Shown here: one piece after another, positions 1 through 10,058 of the stretch
Numbering within the stretch: the stretch's first letter is position 1
Layout: each line of letters begins with the position of its first letter
NCBI GenBank assembly: GCA_017302295.1
Contig: JAFLDS010000004.1
Span: forward strand, 124,001 to 188,000
Direction of reading: 5' to 3'
DNA length: 64,000 bases
Source of the DNA: Thauera sp.
GTDB taxonomy: Bacteria > Pseudomonadota > Gammaproteobacteria > Burkholderiales > Rhodocyclaceae
Notes under the pieces: model-generated
What the model was told of the DNA's origin: nothing
The model's input: the letters and a program-made list of their open reading frames with translations, nothing else
Databases searched by the model: none
Made by a program: the position numbers and the translations under genes

Positions 1-984
1 GGTGCCCTGCTCCACCGTGATCGGGCGCTCGGTGTTCTCGCGGATGGTGAGACAGGGCACGCCCAGCGCGGTGGTCTCTTCCTGGATGCCGCCCGAATCG
101 GTGAGCACCATGGCGGCGCCGGACATCAGGCCGAGCATTTCGAGATAACCCTGCGGCGGCAGCACCAGGAAACCCGGCGCGTCGAGCCGGTCGAGCAGGC
201 CGAAGCGCTCGAGATTGTTGCGGGTGCGCGGATGCAGCGCGAACACGAGCGGCAGGCGCGCACTGATGTGGCGCAGCGCGTCGATGATCGGCCCGAGGGT
301 GTCCGCATGGTCCACATTGGACGGACGGTGCAGGGTGACGACGCCATAGCCGCCCGCGATCCGCGCCGGGTCGAGCCCCGTCGCGGCGAGCAGTTCCACC
401 GCGGGCACCGCCTTGGGCAGGCTGGACAGCAGGCTGTCGATCATCACGTTGCCGACGAAGACCGCGCGCTCGGCCGGAATGCCTTCGCGCGCCAGGTTGT
501 CGTGGGCGCTGCGCTCGGTGGTGTACAGCAGATCTGAGATCTGGTCGGTGAGGATGCGGTTGATCTCCTCGGGCATGCGGCGATCCTCGCTGCGCAGACC
601 GGATTCGACGTGGATGACCGGGACATGACGCTTGGCCGCGACCAGCGCGCAGGCGAGCGTGGAATTGACGTCGCCGACGACCAGCACCGCGCGCGCACCG
701 TGCTCGTCGATGACCGGCTCGAAACGCTTCATCACCTCGGCGGTCTGCACCGCGTGCGAGCCGGAACCGACAGCCAGATTGACATCGGGCTCGGGCAGGC
801 CGAGGTCGGCGAACAGGCGGTCCTTCATTGCCGGATCGTAATGCTGGCCGGTGTGCACCAGCAGCGTACGCAGCGGCGGTTGGTGGGCCGCCAGCGCGCG
901 GATGATGGGCGCCACCTTCATGTAGTTGGGGCGCGCACCCACGATGCAGATGATGGGCGCCGCGGCGCCGACCGGCGTGCTCAT
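1..984 (-). CDS. wecB: UDP-N-acetylglucosamine 2-epimerase (non-hydrolysing), 3' end cut by window
   Basis: Interconverts UDP-GlcNAc and UDP-ManNAc in the cytoplasm, supplying a sugar nucleotide for surface polysaccharide. The 328 codons visible begin MSTPVG and carry family signatures: an N-terminal GARPNYMK segment, HTGQHYD near residue 45, GDVNST, HVESGLRS, and near the visible end TDSGGIQEE and the start of the RENTERP region that contacts UDP. The C-terminal few dozen residues lie outside the window. The start ATG overlaps the stop of the upstream ATPase gene as ATGA, so the two are translationally coupled, making this part of the exopolysaccharide operon. No competing function fits as well. 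Confidence 0.95.
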   Translation of the reverse strand, partial: MSTPVGAAAPIICIVGARPNYMKVAPIIRALAAHQPPLRTLLVHTGQHYDPAMKDRLFADLGLPEPDVNLAVGSGSHAVQTAEVMKRFEPVIDEHGARAVLVVGDVNSTLACALVAAKRHVPVIHVESGLRSEDRRMPEEINRILTDQISDLLYTTERSAHDNLAREGIPAERAVFVGNVMIDSLLSSLPKAVPAVELLAATGLDPARIAGGYGVVTLHRPSNVDHADTLGPIIDALRHISARLPLVFALHPRTRNNLERFGLLDRLDAPGFLVLPPQGYLEMLGLMSGAAMVLTDSGGIQEETTALGVPCLTIRENTERPITVEQGT

Positions 985-2084
985 TGCGGCTGCTCCTCGA
1001 CCGGACCATCGCGCCGCACCGCCTGCAGCAGCTGGTTGAGCACCGACAGGGTGGCCGACATCGACTGCTCGAGGCCAGCGATGCGCGCCTCGATACGCTG
1101 CATGTCGAAGTTGGCCGCCATGCCCGCGACCTGCTCGGCGACCTCGGGAGCGACCTGCAGGCGATCGAGCGCGAGGTTGTCGAAACGCAGCTCGCGAACG
1201 TTCAGCGACTGGCCGCTGCCTGCGACCGCATCGCGCAGCAGCGGGCGCGCGTCCTCCCTGCCGTCGCGCGCGGCGAATTCTTCGTTCAGTTCGCCGATCA
1301 CGGCACGCACGTCGTCATCGTCGATCGAATGGCGCTCGGCGAGAAAGGCCGCGAGCAGCAGACGGTCGCACAGGGTGTTGATGCGCCTCGGGATGCCGCC
1401 GGTGTGGCCGTAGATGACGGTGTAGGCGTCCGGAGCGAAGATCGGGTCCCCATCCCAGCCGACGTGGGCCAGGCGGTGTTCGATGTAGGCGCGCGTCTCT
1501 TCCGAGTCCAGCGGCCCGAGGTGGTAGGAAGCGATGACACGCTGGCGCAGTTGCTGCATGTCGGCGCCCTGCATCATGTCGCGAAACTCGGGCTGGCCGA
1601 CGAGGAAGCTCTGCAGCAGGGCGTGATCCTCGAGCTGGAAATTGGAGAGCATGCGCAGTTCCTCGACCGCATCCGGGGTCAGGTTCTGCGCTTCGTCCAC
1701 CACCAGCAGCGCGCGCTTGCCCGCCGCGGTGACCGACACGAGGAAGGTCTCGAGCGCGAGCAGCAGCCCGGCCTTGTCGAGCGAGCGGTTGGGCAGGCCA
1801 AAGGCCGCCGCGACCATGCGCAGGATGTCCTTGGCGTCGATCTGGGTGCTGACCAGATTGGCGGCGACCACCTTGTCGGGGTCGAGATGCTCGAGCAGGC
1901 TGCGCACGATGGTGGTCTTGCCCGCGCCGATCTCGCCGGTGATGACAATGAAGCCTTCGCTCTGGTGCAGGCCGTACTCGAGGTAGGCCATCGCCCTGCG
2001 GTGCCCCCGGCTGCCGTAGAAGAAGGCGGGATCCGGGTTGAGCTGGAAGGGTTTGCCGCGAAACTTGAAGAAAGACTCGTACAT
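981..2084 (-). CDS. ExeA-like AAA ATPase of the PEP-CTERM/XrtA exopolysaccharide locus
   Basis: A 367-residue cytoplasmic ATPase of the ExeA/GspA type found in PEP-CTERM exopolysaccharide loci. The N-terminus (MYESFFKFRGKPF) is typical of the family. The Walker A motif GEIGAGKT is at about residues 50-57 and Walker B LLVVDEAQ at about 126-133; a long helical tail from about residue 280 is predicted to be coiled and lacks the peptidoglycan-binding domain of full ExeA. It starts 11 bp after the outer-membrane protein gene and overlaps wecB by 4 bp. Its exact mechanical role in polysaccharide export is not established; assignment rests on family resemblance and position. Confidence 0.88.
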   Translation of the reverse strand: MYESFFKFRGKPFQLNPDPAFFYGSRGHRRAMAYLEYGLHQSEGFIVITGEIGAGKTTIVRSLLEHLDPDKVVAANLVSTQIDAKDILRMVAAAFGLPNRSLDKAGLLLALETFLVSVTAAGKRALLVVDEAQNLTPDAVEELRMLSNFQLEDHALLQSFLVGQPEFRDMMQGADMQQLRQRVIASYHLGPLDSEETRAYIEHRLAHVGWDGDPIFAPDAYTVIYGHTGGIPRRINTLCDRLLLAAFLAERHSIDDDDVRAVIGELNEEFAARDGREDARPLLRDAVAGSGQSLNVRELRFDNLALDRLQVAPEVAEQVAGMAANFDMQRIEARIAGLEQSMSATLSVLNQLLQAVRRDGPVEEQPQ

Positions 2085-2095
2085 CTGCTATCCGG

Positions 2096-3673
2096 TCAGA
2101 ATCTCACGCCCACCGTGGCGGTGACGGAGTTTTCGGAGAAATCGTTGGTGCCAAGCCCGGTGCTGTCACCGTCCGAGCGCTGGTAGCGGTATTGCAGGGC
2201 GCCGGTGGTGTTGGGGCCAAGCGAGGCGCTGAGCCCGGCCGTGAACGTGGTGCGTTTGGTGTCGGCCCCAGTGGTGCCGCTGCCTTTGGTATTGGAACGG
2301 CTGACCGAGGTGTTGAGCGAGGTCGATGGGGTGAGGCGGTGGCTGTAGGACAAGGTCGCGGTGTTCGACTTGATGTCGTCGAAGCTGCGGAAATCATCCT
2401 GCTCGGCGAGTTGGTCGGCGTTGCCGAGACGCGAGCGGTCGGAACGGCTCACCGAGAACGACAGCACCCCGCGCGGCAGGCTGCGGGTGACCCCGGCACT
2501 GAAGCTGCGGTTGACGAAATAGGCGTTGGTCAGCACATCGCCGCGGAGCTGGCGTAACAGCAGCAACACCGCGTCGCGCCGCGCCAGGGGATCGGGGTAG
2601 AGCGCAACCAGGAGCGGGTCGTTGAACAGCGACTCGTACAGCGGATCGAGCAGGCCACCCCCCGCTGTGGTATCGAGCGAGGACTGGATGTCGCGCCCGA
2701 AAGTCATGAAGAAGCTGGTGCGCGCCAGCCGGTGCTGGAGGCTGAAGTCGTAGCCGCGGCCGAAGATGCGCTTTTCGACCGTGCCCGAGATCGAGGTTCG
2801 CTCGGTCGGGTTCCAGTCGAAACCGCCACCGGTGACGGTGTTGCTCTGCTTGCCCCGACTGCCGTAGTCGTTCGACTCACGGCCGACGATGCCGCGCAGG
2901 CGCAACTCAGGCGTCGCCTTGGCGTACAGCGTGGCGCGCATGATCTCCTGCTCCTTGCCGCCACCGCTGAAGGTGCTGCTGCCGCCACCGCCGCCGGATA
3001 CACCCGACCCGCCACCGTAGCTGCTCGAGCTGCGGTTGTAGTCCAGCCCGAGGCCGAAGATGCCGGTGATCTCGTTGTTCGACAATCCGAATGACCAGTC
3101 GCCGGCGTTCTGGTTGGCGAGCGAGGTGTTGCCGCTGTCGCTCCAGCGCTGGCGGTAGCGCGCCGTGCCGCGCGTGTTGTCGCCGAGTCGGAACTCGAAG
3201 CGCGGCGACAGCGAGAACACGCGCGTCTCGTTGTCGGAATTGACGTCGAGGCCGTCACTCGACCCGCGGGTGGAGAAGGCCGACAGGTTGTTGCGGCTGA
3301 TCGAGGCATCGGCCTCGATGAACAGCATCTTCTCGATCGCCTCGAACTCGCCTGCGCCATTGAGCGACAGGTAAGTGGTGTTACGATCGGAATTGCTCGC
3401 ATACATGATGTTGCGGAACGACGCCGCCAGCGTGCCGTTCAGCCGTCCGGCGTCGCGCGACATCGAGATGCCGGGCGAGAGCTCGAGGATCCAGTCGGAC
3501 CCGCCCTCGCCGCCTGCCCTGCCGCCAAACCCGCCGATGCCGCTGCTGCTGGCGTTGTCGGTCCAGGTGAGTCGCGCATCGATTCTCGGGCTGACGGTAT
3601 AGGACTGCGCCTGCGCGCCGCCCGCGGCGAGCAACGCCAGCGCGAGCGCCGAACGCGCGGGCAGCCGCCGCAC
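2096..3673 (-). CDS. PEP-CTERM-system-associated outer-membrane beta-barrel-like protein
   Basis: Probably an outer-membrane protein serving exopolysaccharide export. I place the start at a GTG one base after the tyrosine-kinase stop: it gives MRRLPARSALALALLAAGGAQA, an ideal signal peptide, and removes a 50-base overlap that ATG codons at 3724-3706 would need. The remaining 500 residues alternate polar and hydrophobic residues in strand-like segments, are rich in Ser, Arg, Asn and Gly, contain a flexible Gly/Ser stretch (about residues 225-240), and end in VTATVGVRF, a C-terminal phenylalanine typical of Omp85-assembled barrels. It resembles the conserved barrel-like family of XrtA loci. The precise substrate is unknown. 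Confidence 0.82.
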   Translation of the reverse strand: MRRLPARSALALALLAAGGAQAQSYTVSPRIDARLTWTDNASSSGIGGFGGRAGGEGGSDWILELSPGISMSRDAGRLNGTLAASFRNIMYASNSDRNTTYLSLNGAGEFEAIEKMLFIEADASISRNNLSAFSTRGSSDGLDVNSDNETRVFSLSPRFEFRLGDNTRGTARYRQRWSDSGNTSLANQNAGDWSFGLSNNEITGIFGLGLDYNRSSSSYGGGSGVSGGGGGSSTFSGGGKEQEIMRATLYAKATPELRLRGIVGRESNDYGSRGKQSNTVTGGGFDWNPTERTSISGTVEKRIFGRGYDFSLQHRLARTSFFMTFGRDIQSSLDTTAGGGLLDPLYESLFNDPLLVALYPDPLARRDAVLLLLRQLRGDVLTNAYFVNRSFSAGVTRSLPRGVLSFSVSRSDRSRLGNADQLAEQDDFRSFDDIKSNTATLSYSHRLTPSTSLNTSVSRSNTKGSGTTGADTKRTTFTAGLSASLGPNTTGALQYRYQRSDGDSTGLGTNDFSENSVTATVGVRF

Positions 3674-3674
3674 C

Positions 3675-4634
3675 TCAGGCCGCCTCGGAGCGCTCTTCGG
3701 CTGCATAGCCATACCCATATCCATAGCCGTAGTAGGAGCCCGGTGCGGAGCGACGCGACTTGTTCAGCACCATGAGCTTGACCGGGCAGGACTCGATGGT
3801 GGCGAGCGCCTGCCTGAGGGTGCCGTGGGTAGTGCGCTCGGCTTCGACCACGATCACGATCTGCCCCATGTGGGTCGCGAGCACGCGCGCCTCGGTGGTG
3901 ACGAGGACCGGCGGCGAGTCGAACACGATGATGCGGTCGGGATAACGGCTGGCGATCTGCTCGAGCAGGCGGTTCATGCCGTCGGAGGCGAGCAGCTCGG
4001 TGGCGCGCTGGTGCGGCATGCCGGCCGGCAGGATGGAAAGCTTCTCGATGTTGGTACGCAGCAGGACCTCGCCGAGATCGTCGACCTCGCCCGCCAGCAC
4101 GTCCATCAAGCCGCGCTCCGGCGCCAGGCCGAGGTGGCGCAGCACCGAGGGGCGCGACACGTCGGCGTCGACCAGCAGCACCGTGTGATCGAGCTCCATC
4201 GCCATGCTGACGGCGAGATTGATCGCGGTGAAGGACTTGCCCTCGCCCGGCATCGCGCTCGTCACCATGATCAGGTTGCCGTTTTCGATTGCGGTGGGGC
4301 CGGTTGCGGTGGCGTTCTGCAGCAGGGGGCGCTTGATGACGCGGAACTCCTCTGCGATCGGACTGCGCGAGTACTCCGGCGTGACCATACCGACCTGATG
4401 CAGGCGATCGAGGTCGATCTCCACGCTGCGCGACACGGTCGGGTTCGATGCGATCGTCGCCGTGCGTGGCACGGCAGACGACTGCGCGGCCGGGGCCGCC
4501 GCTGCGGCGGGCGGGGAAACGACGGCCGGCGCGACCGCAGGTGCGGCAAGGGACGCTTCGAAAACATCCGCGTCGTCGCCCGAGGCCTGCTTGAGCTTTT
4601 CCAGACGCTGTGCTGCTTTTTCGATCAGACTCAT
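3675..4634 (-). CDS. Tyrosine autokinase of exopolysaccharide assembly (BY-kinase, XrtA-associated)
   Basis: A 319-residue cytoplasmic bacterial tyrosine kinase domain that works with the chain-length protein encoded just upstream. It shows Walker A (MPGEGKS, about residues 128-134), Walker A' (LLVDADVSRPS, about 153-163) and Walker B (FDSPPV, about 238-243). The C-terminus carries a Tyr-Gly repeat with six tyrosines at residues 301-310, the expected autophosphorylation cluster. An Ala/Pro linker (residues 28-60) separates a short N-terminal helix from the kinase. It is encoded apart from the transmembrane activator, as in the two-protein CapA/CapB arrangement. Gap to the chain-length gene is 13 bp. 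Confidence 0.92.
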   Translation of the reverse strand: MSLIEKAAQRLEKLKQASGDDADVFEASLAAPAVAPAVVSPPAAAAAPAAQSSAVPRTATIASNPTVSRSVEIDLDRLHQVGMVTPEYSRSPIAEEFRVIKRPLLQNATATGPTAIENGNLIMVTSAMPGEGKSFTAINLAVSMAMELDHTVLLVDADVSRPSVLRHLGLAPERGLMDVLAGEVDDLGEVLLRTNIEKLSILPAGMPHQRATELLASDGMNRLLEQIASRYPDRIIVFDSPPVLVTTEARVLATHMGQIVIVVEAERTTHGTLRQALATIESCPVKLMVLNKSRRSAPGSYYGYGYGYGYAAEERSEAA

Positions 4635-4647
4635 CTCGATATTCCGT

Positions 4648-6198
4648 TCAACCCTGGATCAGCTTGAGCACCACCGTTGCCACGGCAATCGCTCCGACAA
4701 AGGACACCAAGCCTCCCGAGAAGGCCAGCAAGCCGCGGCGGCGAGCCCGCGTGCGCTCGGGCGTTGCCAGCATCGACACCGTTCCGAGCACCGGCAGGCC
4801 GGTGGCCTCGCGCAACACACGCCCGTCGCTGAAGGCGGGGCGCAACTGGCTGATGAGGAAGGTCAGTGCCGCCCCGGCCGCCAGCGCCGCCAGCCCGACC
4901 AGCGGCAGCAGCAGCAGACGGTTGGGCGCGGACGGCTTGTTGGGCAACACCGGCGGATCGATGAGGCGGAACTCGGCGATGCCGCCTTGTGCGCTCATCT
5001 CGACACCGATGTTGGCCGACTCACGACGCGAGATGAGCTGGTCGTAGTTGCTCTTGTTCACCGCATAGTCGCGGTTGAGCTGGGTCATCTCGGTCTCGAT
5101 CTCGGGCACCATCTTGGCCGAGGCGGTGAGCTGCTGGATGCGGCTCTCGTACTCGCCGACGCGGGCGCGCATCGACGCGACCCGGGCATCGGACTCGGCC
5201 AGCGCCAGCTTGAGCTGCTGGAACGCGGGGTTCGTGCCCATCACGCTGAGCGGCGCGCTGGCAGCGGCCTGCTGCATCTGCGCCATTTGCTCGCGCTTCT
5301 GCGCCTCGAGCTGGGCGATGACCCGGCGCACGCCGACCACGTCGGGATGGCTCTCGGTGTAGCGCTGCATCATGTCGTCGAGGTTGCGCTTGAGCGCGTC
5401 GATTCGGCCGTCGATCTCGGGGGTCGAGAGCGCGGCTGGGGGCGGAACCAGCTCGCCGGTTTGCGATTCGCCCAGAAGCTGCTGCTTCATCGCATCGCGC
5501 GAGTTCTCCGCCTCGCGCAGTTCGAGGCGCGCCTGCTCGAGCTGCCCCTGCATCGTGGCGATCTGGCTGACGAAGTCGCCACCGCTCTTGCCGAGCAGGG
5601 CCATGTTCTTGAGCCGGAACTCCTTGAGCCGGTTCTCGGCCTCCATCAACTTCTGCTCGTAGCCCTTGATCTGCTCCTCGATGAAGCGCCGCGCAGCATC
5701 GGTATCCTGGCGCTTGCCGCCGAGACCGGACTCCACGAACAGCGACACCAGGGACTGCACCACGCGCTGGGCGCGGGCCGGCTGGGTGTCGGCGTAGGCG
5801 AGGATGAACAGGTTGTTGCTGCCGCGCTCGGCCGGGCGGATCTGCAGATCCCTGGTGAGCGACGCAATCAGGGCTTCACGCTCCTGCGCATTGCGCACAC
5901 CGAGGTCGAGGTCGGCCATGGTGATGAGCTTCTCGACGTTGGGCCGGCTGATCAGCGTGCGGCTGAGCATGTTGACCTGCTGATCGATGTTGGGCTGCAC
6001 GGCAAGGCCGGACATCAGCGGTCGCAGCACCGACTGAGTGTCGACGAAGATGCGTGCGCTCGATTCGTACTTGTCGGGCATGAGGTACACCACGACACCA
6101 CCGGCGATCCCCACCAGCCAGGACAGCGCGAGCCCCCACCAGCGAAAGCGCCACATACCGCGCAGGTAGCCGACGAGCTGTGTTACGAGTTCTTCCAT
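4648..6198 (-). CDS. Wzz-like polysaccharide chain-length determinant (XrtA-associated)
   Basis: A 516-residue inner-membrane polysaccharide co-polymerase that sets polymer length and activates the tyrosine kinase encoded after it. An N-terminal transmembrane helix is at about residues 19-40, followed by the Wzz-type sequence YESSARIFVDTQSVLRPL, a long periplasmic coiled-coil (about 180-420), the Pro-rich segment DPPVLPNKPSAPNR, a second transmembrane helix (about 442-465) and a further hydrophobic C-terminal stretch (about 490-512). It lacks a kinase domain, agreeing with the separate kinase gene. The 92-bp gap to the export-protein gene upstream holds no gene. Confidence 0.92.
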   Translation of the reverse strand: MEELVTQLVGYLRGMWRFRWWGLALSWLVGIAGGVVVYLMPDKYESSARIFVDTQSVLRPLMSGLAVQPNIDQQVNMLSRTLISRPNVEKLITMADLDLGVRNAQEREALIASLTRDLQIRPAERGSNNLFILAYADTQPARAQRVVQSLVSLFVESGLGGKRQDTDAARRFIEEQIKGYEQKLMEAENRLKEFRLKNMALLGKSGGDFVSQIATMQGQLEQARLELREAENSRDAMKQQLLGESQTGELVPPPAALSTPEIDGRIDALKRNLDDMMQRYTESHPDVVGVRRVIAQLEAQKREQMAQMQQAAASAPLSVMGTNPAFQQLKLALAESDARVASMRARVGEYESRIQQLTASAKMVPEIETEMTQLNRDYAVNKSNYDQLISRRESANIGVEMSAQGGIAEFRLIDPPVLPNKPSAPNRLLLLPLVGLAALAAGAALTFLISQLRPAFSDGRVLREATGLPVLGTVSMLATPERTRARRRGLLAFSGGLVSFVGAIAVATVVLKLIQG

Positions 6199-6290
6199 GA
6201 GTCAGTATCGATCAGGTCCTCGCGCCGCCCGGGAGGGAGGTGCGAGGAGAGGTAAACGGGACGCGGAGCGCGGGAAGCAAGGCTGGACTA

Positions 6291-6920
6291 TCAGAACCAG
6301 CTCTGCGGAATGATGAGCACGTCGCCGGGACGCACTTCGACGTTGGCCGACACGTCACCACGCTTGATGAGGTCGCGGATGCGAACGCTGTACTGCTTGT
6401 TGCCTTCGGCCGTGCGCAGGATGGAGGCTCCGTTGCCGTCGGCGAATTCGGTGATGCCACCCACCGCAATCATGACGTCGAGCAGGGTCATCTTCTGCTT
6501 GTAGGCCAGCACCTGCGGATTGGCCGCTTCGCCGACGACGCGGATCTGCTCGCTGTACGGTCCCACGAAGCCGCCGACAATGACCGTCACGATCGGGTCG
6601 CGGATGTACTTGCCAAGCGCTTTCTCGATGTCGCGCGCCAGCGTGGTGGAATCCTTGCCCATGGCCGGCAGGTCTTCGACCAGCGGAGCGGTGATCTTGC
6701 CATCCGGTCGCACCGGCACCGAGGTGGACAACTCCGGATTGCGCCAGACCTGGATGTTCACCGAGTCGCCCGGGCCGATCACGTAGTTGTAATCGGGATC
6801 GGCGGCTAGCATGGGTGCCGGCGGGTAGGACGTGGCGCAGGCTGACAGCAGCCCTGCGGCCAGCGACAGGACACACATCCCACGGATTCTTTTCCAGATT
6901 TTCGATGCCGAATGGCTCAT
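6291..6920 (-). CDS. Outer-membrane polysaccharide export lipoprotein (Wza-like, XrtA-associated)
   Basis: First gene of the leftward exopolysaccharide operon. The ATG at 6920 has a good ribosome site (AGGGGA, 7 bases before) and gives a 209-residue protein with a lipoprotein signal peptide: hydrophobic MCVLSLAAGLLSAC, with Cys as lipidation residue. It then has the poly-export motif YVIGPGDSVNIQVWRNPELS, the PDG segment and one SLBB repeat, ending IIPQSWF, as in the short Wza relatives of PEP-CTERM loci. It should form the outer-membrane exit channel or its periplasmic part. A longer in-frame extension to 7070 is rejected because it destroys the signal peptide. Confidence 0.93.
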   Translation of the reverse strand: MSHSASKIWKRIRGMCVLSLAAGLLSACATSYPPAPMLAADPDYNYVIGPGDSVNIQVWRNPELSTSVPVRPDGKITAPLVEDLPAMGKDSTTLARDIEKALGKYIRDPIVTVIVGGFVGPYSEQIRVVGEAANPQVLAYKQKMTLLDVMIAVGGITEFADGNGASILRTAEGNKQYSVRIRDLIKRGDVSANVEVRPGDVLIIPQSWF

Positions 6921-7232
6921 CTTCAAGTCCCCTGATTTCGAACGGGCGCTATGATACGCGCAGTTAATTGAGCGAATGCTACGAAGATACGCTCGACTTG
7001 CTACAGGAACAAATGCACGAACGCATCCAGCAAGCGTCGATAATGGCCCCTGACGAGGCCATCTCACCAACGCCGTGAATGCTCGCGCCGCGAGCCGGCA
7101 AGCATGCTTGTCGCGGCGTCATCACGCAACTGGCACGGCCCTCGATGCGAAGCACCGACGACCCCGCCGATCGACGCCGAGCGCCGGCCTGACGCGTTTG
7201 GCATGCCGATTCATGACATATAGAATCTCGCC
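6921..7232. other. Divergent intergenic region between exopolysaccharide operon and MBL-fold gene
   Basis: About 310 bp without a gene. It must hold the leftward promoter for the exopolysaccharide operon: a TATCAT -10-like hexamer at 6951-6956 on the minus strand is the best sigma70 candidate, but its -35 is weak, so an activator may be needed. I looked for a -24/-12 sigma54 site and found none with the required GG-N10-GC spacing. The rightward promoter is listed separately. A GCGCCGCGAGCC/GGC-rich stretch around 7085-7120 can fold into a hairpin but has no T tract. Confidence 0.5.
7198..7226 (+). promoter_or_regulatory. Sigma70-type promoter, predicted leaderless transcript
   Basis: TTGGCA at 7198-7203, 17-bp spacer, TAGAAT at 7221-7226. 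The -10 box ends only 6 bp before the ATG at 7233, so transcription should start at or next to the start codon. No Shine-Dalgarno sequence precedes the gene, consistent with leaderless translation. Confidence 0.7.
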
Positions 7233-8642
7233 ATGAATCCGAAGATCCTTCATCACGGCGCGCGGCATGGCGTGACCGGCTCCTGCCACCAACTCTTCGT
7301 CGAGGGCGAAAACAGCCTGCTGATCGACTGCGGCCTGTTTCAGGGCGCCGAGACGGCGCCCGACGGCCGCTCGGCGGCCGACCGCCTGGAGATTCCCTTC
7401 CCGGTCGAGCATGTCGGCGCGCTGGTGCTGACGCATGTGCATATAGACCATTGCGGCCGGTTGCCCTGGCTGCTGGCCGCCGGGTTCAAGGGGCCCATCC
7501 TGTGCAGCGAGCCGTCGGCCAGGCTGCTGCCCACCGTCCTCGCCGACGCCTTCGAGGTGGGCGTCACCCGAAACCGCGAGCTGGTCGAGCGCTACCTGAA
7601 GATGGTCGAGGCGCGCCTGCGGCCCTTGCCCTACCGCGAATGGCGCACTGTTTACTCGAGTTCCGGCGCCACGCTGCGCGTGCGCCTGCAGCGCGCCGGC
7701 CACATCCTCGGCTCGGCCTATGTCGAGTGCGAGCTGTCGGGCCCGGCCTGGCCGTCGCGCCGGCGGGTGCTGTTCTCGGGCGACCTCGGTGCGCCGCATG
7801 CGCCCTTGCTGCCGGCGCCGCAGCCGCCCTGGCAGGCCGATGTCGTGGTGCTCGAAACCACCTACGGCGACCGCGTGCACGAAGATCGGCGCAGCCGTCG
7901 CGAACGCCTGCAGAAGGTGGTTGAACAGGCGCTGGCCGACGGCGGCACGGTGATCATCCCCGCCTTCAGCATCGGCCGCACGCAGGAGCTGCTGTACGAG
8001 TTCGAGGACATCCTGCATCGTCAGCGCAGCGGCAATTCCCGCCACGCAGCGCGCTGGGCCAGGCTGCCGATCTACCTCGACTCGCCGCTCGCGGGGCGCT
8101 TCACCGAGCTGTACCGCGAGTTGCAGCCCTTCTGGGATGCCGAGGCGCTGGCTCGGGTGCGCGCCGGCCGCAAGCCACTCGGCTTCGATCAGCTCGTCGC
8201 CATCAGCCGCCATGATGAGCACGAGGCCAACGTGCGCCGGCTGGCGCGCAGCGGCGAGCCGGCCATCGTCATTGCCGCCAGCGGCATGTGCGCCGGCGGG
8301 CGGGTGCTCAATTACCTCAAGGCGATGCTGAACGATGCGCGCCATAACGTGGTGTTCGTCGGCTACCAGGCGCGCGGCACGCCGGGCCATGCGATCCAGA
8401 CCTACGGCCCGCGCGGCGGTCACGTCGAGCTCGATGGCGAGCGCATCGATATTCGCGCCGGCATCCATACCCTGTCGGGCTACTCGGCGCACGCCGACCG
8501 CGACGACCTCACCCGCTTCATCACCCGCATGCGCCACCTGCCTTCGGAGGTGCGCCTGGTGCACGGCGAGGACGACACGCGCCAGGCGTTTGCCGAACAC
8601 CTCTCGCGGGCGACCGGCGGCAAGGTCCGGGTGGTGGTGTGA
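7233..8642 (+). CDS. MBL-fold beta-CASP hydrolase with RNA-specificity domain
   Basis: A 469-residue metallo-beta-lactamase protein of the CPSF73/YSH1-like branch, whose characterised members are zinc-dependent ribonucleases. The metal-binding motif HVHIDH is at residues 68-73; SGDL is near residue 188; the beta-CASP motif region (GTVIIPAFSIGRTQELL) lies near 245; the C-terminal RMMBL segment GYSAHADRDDL is near 413. The full length matches single-domain bacterial members. The substrate is unknown. It is divergent from the exopolysaccharide operon and convergent with pilR (36 bp apart). RNA cleavage is a family-based inference and was not shown here. Confidence 0.88.
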   Translation: MNPKILHHGARHGVTGSCHQLFVEGENSLLIDCGLFQGAETAPDGRSAADRLEIPFPVEHVGALVLTHVHIDHCGRLPWLLAAGFKGPILCSEPSARLLPTVLADAFEVGVTRNRELVERYLKMVEARLRPLPYREWRTVYSSSGATLRVRLQRAGHILGSAYVECELSGPAWPSRRRVLFSGDLGAPHAPLLPAPQPPWQADVVVLETTYGDRVHEDRRSRRERLQKVVEQALADGGTVIIPAFSIGRTQELLYEFEDILHRQRSGNSRHAARWARLPIYLDSPLAGRFTELYRELQPFWDAEALARVRAGRKPLGFDQLVAISRHDEHEANVRRLARSGEPAIVIAASGMCAGGRVLNYLKAMLNDARHNVVFVGYQARGTPGHAIQTYGPRGGHVELDGERIDIRAGIHTLSGYSAHADRDDLTRFITRMRHLPSEVRLVHGEDDTRQAFAEHLSRATGGKVRVVV

Positions 8643-8678
8643 TCTGGACGATACGGCGCTCCCGGCGCGGCCCGGCCG

Positions 8679-10054
<1,376 letters not shown>

Positions 10055-10058
<4 letters not shown>

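Noticed and set aside
6291-7070. N-terminal extension of the export lipoprotein to 7070
   Set aside because: The extension would hide the lipoprotein signal; the ATG at 6920 has a good ribosome site.
6921-7232. Sigma54 promoter for the exopolysaccharide operon
   Set aside because: TGGCAC at about 7132 has no GC at the required 10-bp distance.
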